In this document: positions 9,059 through 19,325 of the stretch, one piece after another
Position numbering within the stretch: the stretch's first letter is position 1
Layout of the letters: each line of letters begins with the position of its first letter
Assembly (NCBI GenBank): GCA_965223165.1
Contig: CBDCVQ010000018.1
Coordinates: 310,001 to 374,000 of the forward strand
DNA: 64,000 bases
Source: JABDMH01 sp965223165
GTDB lineage: Bacteria > Bacteroidota > Bacteroidia > Chitinophagales > Saprospiraceae
Direction: 5' to 3'
Position numbers and translations under genes: made by a program
Notes under the pieces: model-generated
Database searches by the model: none
Told to the model about the DNA's origin: nothing
What the model saw: only the letters and a program-made list of their open reading frames with translations

Positions 9059-9715
9059 GTGAGCGACAAAGTACAGGTGGTGGTTGCGGATGCACAAGTG
9101 CTGTGCCGCGTGGGGCTGTGCCAGGTACTAAAAGATGCGGCGGATGTGGAGGTGGTCGGCCAGGCCGAAGATATGGATGGTCTGCTGGCGATCGTCGAGG
9201 AGAAGCAGGTCGATGTGGTCATCGTCGACTATCATCAGCCCAAATTCTTTGATGCTTCAGTGGCCACCCAAGTCAAGCAAGTCTCTCCGGATACCAACCT
9301 CCTGGTGATCAGCTCAGACAACCGTAAGGAGCGTATCTATGATGTGCTCGAAAGTGGCGTCAATAGCTTTATCACCAAGCAGTGTGAGGAGCAAGAGATT
9401 TTGGATGCCGTAGCGGCCACGGCCAGTGGTGAGAAGTTCTTCTGTCACAAAATCTTGGACTTGATCGTGGCCAAGTCCTTTCCTCAGCATTCCAAGGATG
9501 ATGGCGCCGCCAAGCTGAGCGCCAGGGAAAAAGAGATTTTGACGTTGGTGGCCAAGGGCATGGTAGCCAAAGAGATCGCCGCCGAGCTACACATCAGCCC
9601 GCACACGATCTACACCCACCGCAAGAACATCCTCAAAAAACTCAAACTTACCTCGCCCACCGAGATGATCGTCTATGCCCTGGAGCACGGACTCATCGAG
9701 CTCGGGGAAAAATAA
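9059..9715 (+). CDS. NarL/FixJ-type response regulator (REC plus LuxR HTH)
   Basis: Two-component response regulator. The receiver domain (residues about 4-120) has the phosphoacceptor Asp in VVIVDYHQP near residue 59 and the conserved Lys in FITKQ. The acidic pair is reduced to AD in VVVADAQ. The C-terminal LuxR-type HTH (about 150-210) is canonical: LSAREKEILTLVAKGMVAKE and LHISPHTIYTHRKNILKKL. The start is GTG at 9059, with no better ATG near. No histidine kinase gene is adjacent, so the partner is unknown. The gene is monocistronic and convergent with smc. Confidence 0.93.
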   Translation: MSDKVQVVVADAQVLCRVGLCQVLKDAADVEVVGQAEDMDGLLAIVEEKQVDVVIVDYHQPKFFDASVATQVKQVSPDTNLLVISSDNRKERIYDVLESGVNSFITKQCEEQEILDAVAATASGEKFFCHKILDLIVAKSFPQHSKDDGAAKLSAREKEILTLVAKGMVAKEIAAELHISPHTIYTHRKNILKKLKLTSPTEMIVYALEHGLIELGEK

Positions 9716-9746
9716 CTCTTTAAGGAAGTAAATCGGATGGACCGAC

Positions 9747-12700
9747 CTATCCGGTCACCTCCAGCAAGCTTGCGTGGCTGAAATCACGGAAGTCTACGGC
9801 GCTCACGCTGGATACGCCCTGCTCCTCCATGTAGACCCCGTAGATAATGTCTACCGCCGCCATGGTGAGCTTGTTGTGCGTGATGATGATAAACTGTGAG
9901 TCTTTAGAGAAGCGCTTGATGATCCTGTTAAACTTCTCGATGTTGGCATCGTCCAGGGGCGCGTCCACCTCATCGAAAATACAGAAGGGCGCCGGCTTGA
10001 GCAGGTACAGACCAAACAGCAGCGCAATGGCGGTCAGCGTCTTCTCCCCTCCTGACAGCTGACTCAGGGTCTTGGGCCGTTTGCCCTTGGGTTTAGCGAT
10101 GATCTCTATCCCCGAGGTCAGGGGTGACTCCGGCTCGAGCAGAATAAGATCACACGTATCGTCCTCGGTAAATAAGCTCCTGAACACCTCGATAAAGTAG
10201 GTCCGCACATCAGTAAAGGCTTCCATGAAGCGCTCCGTCGCCGTGGCTTCGATCTCCTGTATCGTCTCCAACAACGAATCCCTAGCCTCCAGGATATCAT
10301 CGCGCTGGCCCGTGATCGACTCGTATCGCTCATTCATCTCCGTAAAGGCATCAACCGCCATCGGATTTATCTCGCCATAATTGTTGATGCGATGACGCAT
10401 GCGTTCGACCTGCTCCTCCAACTGTGCGAGGTCAACAGCCTCCGGGGTATCCATTTGTAGCACGTCGTCGAGTAGAATATCAAACTCAATCTTCAAGCGC
10501 TCGCCCACATTGCTCATTTTGAATTTGACCTCCGTAAACGAGTCTTTGAGGTCATTGATGAGCTGCTGTTGATCATTCTGGCGCTTGTGGGTCTGTCGGA
10601 TCTTGTCTTCCACGGCACTGATCTCGCCCCGAGCCTCATAGTATGACTGCTCCAGACCGGAGAGGTCGGATTCTCTGGCCTTGCGCACATCGTAGTGCTC
10701 TCTGAGCTGCTGGTCGATCGATTCCAGGTTGGCCTTGATCTCGACCAGCTCATCTCCGGCAACGCCGAGGGCGGCTTTGTCTTGCTCGATCTGATTGGAT
10801 AGTTCCTTTATTTGATGCTGGGCATATCGCATCTCGCGATCGAGAGACTCGATCTGTCCTTGGTGACGGATCAGCTGGATATTCTGGTGGTTGACCGCAG
10901 CATTCTGCTCTGCCAGCTTGGCGGCGATTTGCTGATGCGAGTCATCCGCAGATGCCATATTTGTCTGCTCGTGCTCTAGGGCCTGCCTGGCCGTGTCAAT
11001 GCCGGCGGTGAGCAGCTTGGCTTCTTCCTCTAGCGTGATCAGTCGAGCGTCCAGGGACTTAATGCTGTCAGAAGATCCAGAGTCCATATCTCTGAAATGC
11101 TCCAGTCGAGAAGCGAGGTAAACCTCTTCTCGTCGCAACTCTTCGGTCACCTTCTTTTCCGCCTCCAGGTCCTCGGCATTCTCTACACTATCGAGGTTGG
11201 CCAATTTGTCATTGATCTCGTCCTGCTCGGCCTGCTTCTTCTCCACCTTCTCGGCCAATCCTGCCAGAATGGACTCGAGCTTCTTGAGATACTTCTTTCG
11301 ACCGAGCTTTTTTCCTTCGAAGAGCCCCACAGATCCGCCGCTGATGCTACGGGATCCACGGATGATTTGACCGTCCGCCGAGAGGATCACCAGATCGTCC
11401 CTTCGCAGATGCTCAAAATCTTCACTGGCTGCCTCAGAGATAAAGACGTTGTGAAGGAGGTGATGCACCACCGGCCGGTACTTGTCATCCACCTCGACCA
11501 CCTCGACTGCCGGAATCAGCCCCTCATAGGCGTCCGCTTTGAGCCCATCCTTGAAGGCATCTAGGATAAAGAAGTTGGCTCTGCCCTTTTGCGCGTCTGA
11601 CAACAAGCGGATCGCGGTGGCGGCATCTTCAATGGTGTCTGCGACGTAGTGGTTGAGATAGGGCTCCAGATAGTTTTCTATAACCACCCGATACGGGTCT
11701 ACACAATAGATGAGATCAGAAAGCAGAGGTGCCTTTCGACTCCAGGCACTGTTCTTATTGAGAAACTTGATGCTCTCCGGAAATCCCTCCAGCTTGTCGA
11801 TCAGGTTCTTGATCAGGTCGTACTCATGCTGACGGGCGTCGGCCTGTCGATTGATATCACTTAGGGCCTTGGCAATCTTGTCTTCTTCTTCCTCCAGTGC
11901 CGCACGCTCTTGCATCCGGCGGAACTGCTCCTCCTCCATGACATTGACCAGCGCCTCCTGGGTATTAATGCGCCCACGAAGCTGAGTGAGGTTCTCTTCC
12001 ACCTGGCTATATTCCGTGTTGCGTTCACGGACCTCCCCATGCAGTTTCTCCAACTCACTTTGGGTACTTTGGGCGGTCGCTTGGTTGACCACCATTTTCT
12101 TTTCGAGCTCGACCAGCTCTTGCTGGCGTGCTTGGTGCCCGGCCATGATGGTCGCCAGCACTTGCTTGCTATCGCCATGCCCCTGCTCCACTGCCGCCAG
12201 GTCTTGCTTGGCCGCCTCCAATTGGGTGAGCAACTGCTGCTCCAATGCCTGCTCCTTTTCAAGCGCTAGCTGGGTATCCGCCAGCTTCTGAGTCAGCTCT
12301 TCCAGCTTTTGATGATTGCGGTCGATCTTGTCCTCGAGGGTCTGAATACCCTGCTCTCGAAACCCTTGCTTCTGTCGAAGCATCTTCTTGTCGTTTTCGG
12401 CACCCCGGATGTTGCCGATCAACTCGTTCATACTACGCTGAAAATCCGAGAGCGACTTCTCCTTATCCAGATGCTTCTGCTTGAGTGCTTCCAGGCTGGC
12501 CTCGGCCTCGCGTATGCTGACACCTAGCTGGCGATAGGCATCACTTTCTGTCTCGATACGTGCGGAGAGGTCCTGATAGGACTGCTTCAAGTCATTGATC
12601 TTGAGCACGGCCAACTTGACACTTTCGTCTCGATACTTTTCTTTGAGATTAAAGTACCGTTGTGTGCGGCGCGCCTGCTTCTCCAAGATTTTCAGGTTCT

Positions 12701-13298
12701 GCTCAATTTCAAAGAGCAGATCCTCCACCCGATCCAGGTCGGCCTGTGTATTGTTGAGTTTGTTGAGGGTTTCTCTCTTGCGGGCCTTATACTTGGAGAT
12801 ACCGGCGGCCTGCTCAAACATACGCCGGCGGGCGTTTTCCTTGTCTGCCAAGATATCCTCGACCATGCCCAAGGCGATGATCGCGTAAGAGTTGGAGCCG
12901 ATGCCGGTGTCCAGGAAGAGCGACCGGATATCCTTCAGGCGGCAGACGACATTGTTCAGGCGATATTCACTTTCTCCTGTCTGATACAGATATCGGGAGA
13001 TGCTGACGGTCTGGTACTCGGTGGGCAGTAGATTCTTGGTGTTTTCGAAGATGAGCGTCACCCGTGCCACACCCCCTTTCTTGCGCTTCTTTGTGCCATT
13101 AAAAATGACATCACTCATGCGCTCTAGCCGGAGATCTTTACTCTTCTGCTCGCCCAGCACCCAGCGGACGGCATCGACCAGATTTGACTTGCCTGCGCCG
13201 TTTGGGCCGACGACACCAATGACAGGTTGGTCAAAGTTGATGACGGTCTCGTGGGCGAAACTCTTAAAGCCCTTAATCTCCAATCTCTGCAGTCTCAC
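9747..13298 (-). CDS. smc: Chromosome segregation protein SMC
   Basis: Structural maintenance of chromosomes ATPase, the core of the bacterial condensin that organises and segregates the nucleoid. The Walker A GPNGAGKSN is at residues 31-39. Long coiled coils occupy about 170-500 and 670-1010 around a central hinge (about 510-660, with glycine-rich SRSISGGSVGLFEGKKLG just after it). The C-terminal head has the ABC signature LSGGEKTLTA and Walker B FCIFDEVDAPLDD. At 1183 aa the length is typical. The start is GTG at 13298. No scpA or scpB gene is next to it. It is convergent with the response regulator gene. Confidence 0.97.
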   Translation of the reverse strand: MRLQRLEIKGFKSFAHETVINFDQPVIGVVGPNGAGKSNLVDAVRWVLGEQKSKDLRLERMSDVIFNGTKKRKKGGVARVTLIFENTKNLLPTEYQTVSISRYLYQTGESEYRLNNVVCRLKDIRSLFLDTGIGSNSYAIIALGMVEDILADKENARRRMFEQAAGISKYKARKRETLNKLNNTQADLDRVEDLLFEIEQNLKILEKQARRTQRYFNLKEKYRDESVKLAVLKINDLKQSYQDLSARIETESDAYRQLGVSIREAEASLEALKQKHLDKEKSLSDFQRSMNELIGNIRGAENDKKMLRQKQGFREQGIQTLEDKIDRNHQKLEELTQKLADTQLALEKEQALEQQLLTQLEAAKQDLAAVEQGHGDSKQVLATIMAGHQARQQELVELEKKMVVNQATAQSTQSELEKLHGEVRERNTEYSQVEENLTQLRGRINTQEALVNVMEEEQFRRMQERAALEEEEDKIAKALSDINRQADARQHEYDLIKNLIDKLEGFPESIKFLNKNSAWSRKAPLLSDLIYCVDPYRVVIENYLEPYLNHYVADTIEDAATAIRLLSDAQKGRANFFILDAFKDGLKADAYEGLIPAVEVVEVDDKYRPVVHHLLHNVFISEAASEDFEHLRRDDLVILSADGQIIRGSRSISGGSVGLFEGKKLGRKKYLKKLESILAGLAEKVEKKQAEQDEINDKLANLDSVENAEDLEAEKKVTEELRREEVYLASRLEHFRDMDSGSSDSIKSLDARLITLEEEAKLLTAGIDTARQALEHEQTNMASADDSHQQIAAKLAEQNAAVNHQNIQLIRHQGQIESLDREMRYAQHQIKELSNQIEQDKAALGVAGDELVEIKANLESIDQQLREHYDVRKARESDLSGLEQSYYEARGEISAVEDKIRQTHKRQNDQQQLINDLKDSFTEVKFKMSNVGERLKIEFDILLDDVLQMDTPEAVDLAQLEEQVERMRHRINNYGEINPMAVDAFTEMNERYESITGQRDDILEARDSLLETIQEIEATATERFMEAFTDVRTYFIEVFRSLFTEDDTCDLILLEPESPLTSGIEIIAKPKGKRPKTLSQLSGGEKTLTAIALLFGLYLLKPAPFCIFDEVDAPLDDANIEKFNRIIKRFSKDSQFIIITHNKLTMAAVDIIYGVYMEEQGVSSVSAVDFRDFSHASLLEVTG

Positions 13299-13303
13299 AG
13301 CGG

Positions 13304-13311
13304 CAAATATA
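13304..13311 (-). promoter_or_regulatory. Candidate minus-7 element for smc
   Basis: CAAATATA on the plus strand reads TATATTTG on the minus strand, a TAnnTTTG match. It is only 5 bp from the GTG start, so if used the transcript would be nearly leaderless. Weak evidence. Confidence 0.25.
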
Positions 13312-13340
13312 GAGTAAATTGTATGGCACTTTGTTTATAT

Positions 13341-13390
13341 ATTTCCACAGGTGTGCATAACTATTTCCCCAATTTTTACCAATATCCACA
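13341..13390. other. Cluster of DnaA-box-like nonamers
   Basis: Between smc and the MATE gene, a 50-bp AT-rich stretch holds ATTTCCACA (13341-13349), TGTGCATAA (13352-13360, which reads TTATGCACA on the minus strand and fits TTATnCACA) and ATATCCACA (13382-13390). The first and last have one to two mismatches to TTATCCACA. This could be a DnaA-binding patch; there is no dnaA or other origin gene next to it. Confidence 0.3.
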
Positions 13391-13442
13391 AGTTCTTAAG
13401 TGCCTGAGGATCAAGCCAGGCGAAGCAAAAATCTCCTTTCCG

Positions 13443-14780
13443 CTACACCTGCAGCGACCTCCATTTGCCTGCTTTTACATAGCGATAGGTCAGATAGATC
13501 AAGGGAATCCAGTACAGCACCTCGGCCGACCAGGCTGTAACCAATCCTACCTGAAAATAGTTGACCATCACGTAGATGATCACGATGTAGAACAGCGCAC
13601 AGAGGGCCTGAATCTTGAGCCCCTCATAGGTAGAGCCCGTACCGACCATACCGTTGAAGAAGATCCCGCCGATACTGAAGAGTGTCAATATCAAGAAGAG
13701 TACGTAAAAAATGGGCTGGGCCTCGGTAAAGAGGGTCATATCCTCTGAACCCAGCAGGGGGTACATCACGTATTTGGGAAAGATAAGCACCGGAATGGCG
13801 ATTAGCAGAGTACTGGCCGTGCAGATCTCGATGGTCTTACGGATGATGGCCATGACCTTGTCCTGTTGGCCCTGACCGATGAAATTACTGACCAGGGTAT
13901 TCACTCCGACGGAGTACCCCCAACAGGGTATGCTAAGCACCAGATACATCACACGCACCAGATTGCTGATCGCCAGTTCGCGTTCGCCCATATTCTCCAC
14001 AATGCCAAAAAAGAAGAACCAGCTCCCCAGCCCCACCACTGCCTGCGCCACGATCGGGCTGGCGATGCGAAGGCATCTACTCACCAATTGCCAATTGACC
14101 TTGGGCACTTGCAGCAATCGGAAGCGTCCGAGCGCCCGATCAAAAAACATGTAAACGGCAAAAACGATAAAGGCCGCTACCTCTGCCAACGTGCTGGCCA
14201 GCCCCGCACCGGCGATACCCATGGCAGGCATCCCCCATTTGCCGTAGATCAGCGAATAGTTGAGTGCAATATTGACGATGATGAGCACAAGGGTGTCATA
14301 CATTATGATCCTGGTGCGAGCGATGCCGGTATAGAAGGCAATCATGGACACACCAATGAAGGAGGGAAAGACGCCGTAAGAGCGATACTCCAAGTACTCG
14401 AGACTCTTGTTGTAAATGCTCTCGGTATTGACAAAGAGCTTGAAGAAATGCGGGGTCACAAACCAGATGAACAAGAAAAAGAAGACCGCCAGCCCGATCT
14501 CAATGTAGAGCATCGTATAAAAGTTGCTGCCAGCCTCGCGGTACGCCCGTTCCCCTGTCCGTCTGGCCACCAGGATCTGTCCACCTCGGGAAAATCCATA
14601 TCCGATCGCCACGATGATCAGATAAAACACACTCACAAAGCCAATGGCCGCAAAATCAATCTCGCTCAGATGGTACAAGAAAATGCTGTCGCTGAGCGCA
14701 ATAATGTTTTGCGCAGCACTCCCGATCATGATCGGCGCCGAGATACTAAGGATCTGACGATAAGTGAGGTTCAGTTTCAA
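13443..14780 (-). CDS. MATE family efflux transporter
   Basis: Multidrug and toxic-compound extrusion family transporter of the inner membrane, exporting cationic compounds by Na+ or H+ antiport. The 445-residue protein shows about twelve hydrophobic segments in two six-helix halves. It begins with LSISAPIMIGSAAQNIIALS, the usual first-helix pattern with the Pro and the Asn, and has the repeat counterpart CLRIASPIVAQAVVGLGSW in the second half. The start read here is TTG at 14780. The substrate cannot be predicted. It is on the same strand as smc, 144 bp away, with a DnaA-box-like patch between them. Confidence 0.93.
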   Translation of the reverse strand: MKLNLTYRQILSISAPIMIGSAAQNIIALSDSIFLYHLSEIDFAAIGFVSVFYLIIVAIGYGFSRGGQILVARRTGERAYREAGSNFYTMLYIEIGLAVFFFLFIWFVTPHFFKLFVNTESIYNKSLEYLEYRSYGVFPSFIGVSMIAFYTGIARTRIIMYDTLVLIIVNIALNYSLIYGKWGMPAMGIAGAGLASTLAEVAAFIVFAVYMFFDRALGRFRLLQVPKVNWQLVSRCLRIASPIVAQAVVGLGSWFFFFGIVENMGERELAISNLVRVMYLVLSIPCWGYSVGVNTLVSNFIGQGQQDKVMAIIRKTIEICTASTLLIAIPVLIFPKYVMYPLLGSEDMTLFTEAQPIFYVLFLILTLFSIGGIFFNGMVGTGSTYEGLKIQALCALFYIVIIYVMVNYFQVGLVTAWSAEVLYWIPLIYLTYRYVKAGKWRSLQV

Positions 14781-14898
14781 ACCGATTGATTAGCTTCGCA
14801 GGCGAAAGTGTAGGATTGCTGCAGAAAGAACGCACAAAATACGTCATTCGGTCATTCGGGATGACAATAACCCCGATCATTCCACAAATTCTTTGACG

Positions 14899-17043
14899 AT
14901 GAATCAAATAGCCGTTCTTGCCTTAGTCATTTCTCTTCTGGTGGCCGCCTGCGGGCCATCTGATCATTCTACAAAAACCCTGTATACTAAAATGGAGAGC
15001 ACACCACCTGCTGCTAAGAAGATTCCAAAAGATCTGACCATCCACGGGGATACCCGCACGGACAATTATTATTGGCTCAATGAGCGCACGGACCCCGAGG
15101 TAATTGACTACCTCACCGCTGAGAACGACTACACCGACGAAATGCTGGCCCACACCAAGGACTTTCAGGCCAAGTTATTTGATGAGATCGTCGGCAGAAT
15201 CAAGCAAACCGATATGTCAGTACCTTTTCGGTGGAATGGCTACTACTATATCACTCGATACGATGAGGGCAAAGAACACCCCATCTACAGCCGGAAAAAA
15301 GGGGCCTTGGATGCGGACGAGGAGATCATGCTGGATGCAAATCAGATGGCTGAGGATTACGACTACTATCGGATCGGTGGTCGATCGGTCAGTCCCGATA
15401 ACCGTCTCCTGGCGTTTGGGGAGGACACCCTCAGCCGCCGTATCTACACCATCAGATTCAAAGATCTAAGCACCGGCCAATTTCTCGATGACCGCATAGA
15501 AAACACCAGCGGCTATGCTGTGTGGGCCAACGACAGCAAGACCCTCTTTTATACACAAAAGGACGAGGCACTTCGCGGATATAAGATCTTACGGCACATC
15601 CTGGGTACGCCCGCCAGCGAGGACGTAGAGATCTATCATGAGGCGGACGAGACCTTCTCCACCACGATCTATAAAACCAAGTCTGAAAAGTACCTGGTGA
15701 TTGGCAGCTATTCCACCCTTTCGTATGAGTTCAGACTGCTCAACGCCGACGATCCGCTGGGCCAATTTCGGGTGTTCCAACGCCGAGAGGCCAAGCATGA
15801 ATACTCCATCGCACACTACGACGACAAGTTTTATGTCTTGACCAATTGGGACGCCCAGAACTTTCGCCTTATGGTCACGGACGAAGGACGGACCGGCAAG
15901 GAGTACTGGCAAGAGGTGCTGCCCCACCGCACCGATGTGCTGCTGCAGGATATGGACATCTTTCAGGACTATCTGGTTCTCTCCGAGCGCGTGAACGGAC
16001 TGCCGGCCATCCGGGTGCGGCCCTGGCAAGGCGAGGAGCACCACATCACCTTTGCAGAGGAAGCCTATAGTGTTTTTACGACCCAAAACATCGAGTTTGA
16101 TACTAAGGTCTTGCGATTTGGCTATACCTCACTCACCACACCCCAGTCCACCTACGACTACGATATGCAGACCCGGGAGCGCACCCTGCTGAAGAGACAA
16201 GAAGTGGTGGGCAACTTCGATCCGAGTGACTACCACAGCGAGCGGATAATCGTACCTGCGCGGGATGGGACTGGCATTCCCATGTCTTTGGTATATCGCC
16301 AAGGTTTTCGCAAAGACGGCTCCGGCCCTGTGCTACTCTACGGATATGGTTCTTACGGCATCACCGTGGACCCTTCCTTCAACTCGAGTCGGCTGAGCTT
16401 ACTGGACCGGGGTTTTGCCTTTGCGATTGCCCACATACGGGGTAGCCAGGTCATGGGCAGACAATGGTACGAAGACGGAAAGTATCTCAAAAAGAAGAAC
16501 ACCTTTACCGACTTTATCGATTGTGGTCAATACCTGGTGGACAATGACTATACCTCGCAAGACAAGCTATTTGCCTTCGGCGGCAGTGCGGGAGGCTTGC
16601 TGATGGGGGCGGTGATCAACATGGCCCCGGATCTATTTAAGGGCGTGGTCGCCGCAGTCCCCTTCGTGGATGTGGTCACCACCATGCTAGATGAGAGCAT
16701 CCCCCTGACCACGGGTGAATACGACGAATGGGGCAATCCCAATGATCCGACATACTACGACTATATGAAATCCTACTCGCCCTATGACAACGTGGAGGCC
16801 AAAGATTATCCCGCCCTCTTGGTGACCACGGGGCTGCATGACTCACAGGTACAATATTGGGAGCCGGCCAAGTGGGTCGCTAAATTGCGCGAATACAAGA
16901 CAGACAACAATCCCCTGCTGCTCCACTGCAATATGGAGACCGGACACGGTGGTGCTGCTGGTCGCTTCAAGCGTCACCGAGAGACGGCGATGGAGTATGC
17001 TTTCTTGTTGGACCTGGCCGGCAAAGCCGATCTGGTCGATTGA
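14899..17043 (+). CDS. S9 family prolyl oligopeptidase / oligopeptidase B-like lipoprotein
   Basis: Serine oligopeptidase of family S9A, cleaving short peptides after basic or proline residues. ATG 14899 is chosen over a TTG two codons upstream. The N-terminus MNQIAVLALVISLLVAACG is a lipoprotein signal, so the enzyme should be periplasmic or surface-anchored, unlike cytosolic PtrB of enterobacteria. A beta-propeller region (about residues 70-430) is followed by the alpha/beta-hydrolase domain with catalytic Ser563 in GGSAGG, Asp648 in GLHDSQV and His683 in ETGHGG. The motif RDGTGIPMSLVY, seen at the start of the catalytic domain, is typical of the oligopeptidase B branch. Length (714 aa) is normal. 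Confidence 0.95.
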   Translation: MNQIAVLALVISLLVAACGPSDHSTKTLYTKMESTPPAAKKIPKDLTIHGDTRTDNYYWLNERTDPEVIDYLTAENDYTDEMLAHTKDFQAKLFDEIVGRIKQTDMSVPFRWNGYYYITRYDEGKEHPIYSRKKGALDADEEIMLDANQMAEDYDYYRIGGRSVSPDNRLLAFGEDTLSRRIYTIRFKDLSTGQFLDDRIENTSGYAVWANDSKTLFYTQKDEALRGYKILRHILGTPASEDVEIYHEADETFSTTIYKTKSEKYLVIGSYSTLSYEFRLLNADDPLGQFRVFQRREAKHEYSIAHYDDKFYVLTNWDAQNFRLMVTDEGRTGKEYWQEVLPHRTDVLLQDMDIFQDYLVLSERVNGLPAIRVRPWQGEEHHITFAEEAYSVFTTQNIEFDTKVLRFGYTSLTTPQSTYDYDMQTRERTLLKRQEVVGNFDPSDYHSERIIVPARDGTGIPMSLVYRQGFRKDGSGPVLLYGYGSYGITVDPSFNSSRLSLLDRGFAFAIAHIRGSQVMGRQWYEDGKYLKKKNTFTDFIDCGQYLVDNDYTSQDKLFAFGGSAGGLLMGAVINMAPDLFKGVVAAVPFVDVVTTMLDESIPLTTGEYDEWGNPNDPTYYDYMKSYSPYDNVEAKDYPALLVTTGLHDSQVQYWEPAKWVAKLREYKTDNNPLLLHCNMETGHGGAAGRFKRHRETAMEYAFLLDLAGKADLVD

Positions 17044-17414
17044 AGCTGGCCTGGGATCCGGTCACTGCTTGCATCGGCATCGGGCGACCATTGACGGCTG
17101 GTATGCGATGCCAGTCCTGCGCTGAGAGGTGAAAGAACCAGATGAATGCTTGCTTCAGAGCGCAGCCGGAAGCAAAATGGCATCCCGCTTGCTTACAATA
17201 CCATAAGATATGGCCGTGGCGCACATCGTGGGTAGCGGTTTGCGAGACGGTGAAGATGACGTCAATGTGGCGCTGAAGACAATTTTGTGTTATATGGCAA
17301 GTTCAAGAATTAATGTCGTAGGTAAAGTGGAATCACCCACACATTTCCCACATCTTTGTATGTGAGAGATCGCCGCAGCCCGTCTCGCAACTATATATTG
17401 TATATTATTGTAAT
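17044..17414. other. Intergenic region, no gene seen
   Basis: 371 bp between two rightward genes. No convincing small frame or terminator was found. The last 30 bp before the ATG at 17415 are very AT-rich and probably hold the promoter of the T9SS cargo gene, though no clean TAnnTTTG box is seen. Confidence 0.45.
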
Positions 17415-19319
17415 ATGATTAGACGGTATACGTATGGCAGGGCTGTCGGACTCACCCTGGCCATCTTGGCAGGCAGCTTCTACTTGGCCAGCGCCCAGGG
17501 CAACTACAATCTTAGTCTACTGTCGCATCCGGGCTCGGTATGCGGCAATGGATACAATGACGTGTGGGGGTTTAGGCACACGAATGGGCAGAACTATGCG
17601 ATACTCGGTACTCGATGTGGCACGACCATCTACAATCTCCAGAATCCCTCCTCGCCGTCACTCGTGATCAATGTCCCTGGTGCTGCTGGTACCTGGCGGG
17701 ATATGAAGAATTTTGGCGACATGATCTACGTGGTAGCGGATCAAGGCGAAGACGGTCTGCTCATCATTGATATGAGCGATCCCGATCCGGACTCGATTCA
17801 GACCTACCATTACAAGCCTGAAATCAATGGCGTGACCTTACTGAGAGCCCATAATCTCTACATCGATAATCATGGTTTTATCTATCTGGCGGGTGCCAAT
17901 GTGAACGGAGGCGGTGTCATTGCCTTCTACGAAAACGCAGCTGACACGATGCCGCCCGTGGCCGGGATTGCCCCATCCACATACGCCCACGACGTCTATG
18001 TGAATGAGGCCCGAAACCTCATGATCACCTCGGAAATCAATGACGGTCAATTTGCGGTCTTTAAGGTCACCCGAGGAGCCAACACGGTGAGCTTTAGCGC
18101 ACAGGCCAGCCAGCAGACCAGCAGGAGCTTTACCCACAATGCCTGGACCAATGACGGCGGCACCATCCTCTTTACGACTGACGAGCGAGGTGGCTCCTAT
18201 GTCGACGCCTGGGATATCTCTAATCTTAATGACATCGAACTGCTAGACCGCTATGCACCTCATGCTCCCATAAATAGTAATCCCTTGCCCCACAATGTAC
18301 ATGTGCGCGGTAACCACGCGATCGTCTCGCATTACCAAGAGGGGGTGAAGATCCTGGATTTTAGTCGCCCGCACAATCTGGTGGAGGTAGCATCGTATCG
18401 CACCTCGACCAGTGGCAGCGGCTGCTGGGGTGTGTTCCCCCACTTTTCGCAAAACACGATTCTCGCCTCCGATATCGGCTCCGGTCTGTTCGTACTACAG
18501 CCCAACTACAGTGCCGATGCAGCCTATCTCGAAGGGGATGTGATAGATCACTTGGGCCAACCCATAGACGACGCCATGATTCAGATCGTCGTCAGCGACA
18601 CCATCCAAGAAATGTCAGCGCAAAATGGGTCTTATGCCACCGGCATGGTAGATCAGACCACGGTAAGTACCACCCATGCCCGGGCAGCAAGCAACACCGT
18701 CCAGGTGATTGTGCGCAAAGATGGCTACGTCACGAAAGACACCATGATCGATATGCAACCCGGTCAGGTGATTTCCCAAGACTTCATGCTCATGCTTGTC
18801 AGTCTGCCGGTAGAGTTGATCCACTTTGACGTAACGGCAGATGCCTGTGAGCACCACCTGTCATGGACGGTCGGCGAGGAGATCAATCACAGTCATTTTG
18901 AGGTCGAGCAAAGCGCCGATGGGTTTGAGTTTGGCAGCATCGCCCGCATTAACCCGACGGCACGGGTAGCAAATACATATCGGCACGAGGTGGTCCATCC
19001 GCTCCATGCCAAATCGTTCTATCGATTGGCCCAGGTAGATCTGGACGGCACGGTGACCTATTCGCACATGGTATCCGTAGCATCCCGCTGTCCGCAGGTC
19101 TCGACCGTACAGATTTTTCCAAATCCGGTGCAGCATTTCCTACAGTTATCCGATGCGCCAGTAGATGGCGAAGTCCAAATCTATGACCGGCAGGGCACGC
19201 TGGTCCTTCGGCGACCTTGGGCCCAGCAAATGGACGTATCCACGCTGCACCCCGGCACTTATATTGCCGTGATCAAATCGGCAGATGGTAGTCGTCCGGC
19301 CAAGTTTGTAAAGCTCTAG
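17415..19319 (+). CDS. Choice-of-anchor B family protein with type IX secretion sorting domain
   Basis: Secreted or surface-attached protein of unknown function. A Sec signal ending in LASAQ (about residue 28) is followed by a beta-propeller-like choice-of-anchor B region with LVIVD-type repeats (about 35-360: VWGFRHTNGQNYAILGTRCG, LLIIDMSDPD, HNLYIDNHGFIYLAGAN). Next come a carboxypeptidase-regulatory-like segment (about 372-455, YLEGDVIDHLGQPIDDA) and a fibronectin-like stretch (LPVELIHFDV). Last is a C-terminal type A sorting domain (about 560-634) with IFPNPVQHFLQL and LHPGTYIAVI. The sorting domain means export through the type IX system, which marks the host as Bacteroidota. The target ligand is unknown. 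Confidence 0.92.
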   Translation: MIRRYTYGRAVGLTLAILAGSFYLASAQGNYNLSLLSHPGSVCGNGYNDVWGFRHTNGQNYAILGTRCGTTIYNLQNPSSPSLVINVPGAAGTWRDMKNFGDMIYVVADQGEDGLLIIDMSDPDPDSIQTYHYKPEINGVTLLRAHNLYIDNHGFIYLAGANVNGGGVIAFYENAADTMPPVAGIAPSTYAHDVYVNEARNLMITSEINDGQFAVFKVTRGANTVSFSAQASQQTSRSFTHNAWTNDGGTILFTTDERGGSYVDAWDISNLNDIELLDRYAPHAPINSNPLPHNVHVRGNHAIVSHYQEGVKILDFSRPHNLVEVASYRTSTSGSGCWGVFPHFSQNTILASDIGSGLFVLQPNYSADAAYLEGDVIDHLGQPIDDAMIQIVVSDTIQEMSAQNGSYATGMVDQTTVSTTHARAASNTVQVIVRKDGYVTKDTMIDMQPGQVISQDFMLMLVSLPVELIHFDVTADACEHHLSWTVGEEINHSHFEVEQSADGFEFGSIARINPTARVANTYRHEVVHPLHAKSFYRLAQVDLDGTVTYSHMVSVASRCPQVSTVQIFPNPVQHFLQLSDAPVDGEVQIYDRQGTLVLRRPWAQQMDVSTLHPGTYIAVIKSADGSRPAKFVKL

Positions 19320-19325
19320 CAGCGC

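Noticed and set aside
9747..13298. Many long frames opposite or inside smc, recQ and other large genes
   Set aside because: They are shadows on other frames of well-supported genes and have biased, low-information composition.
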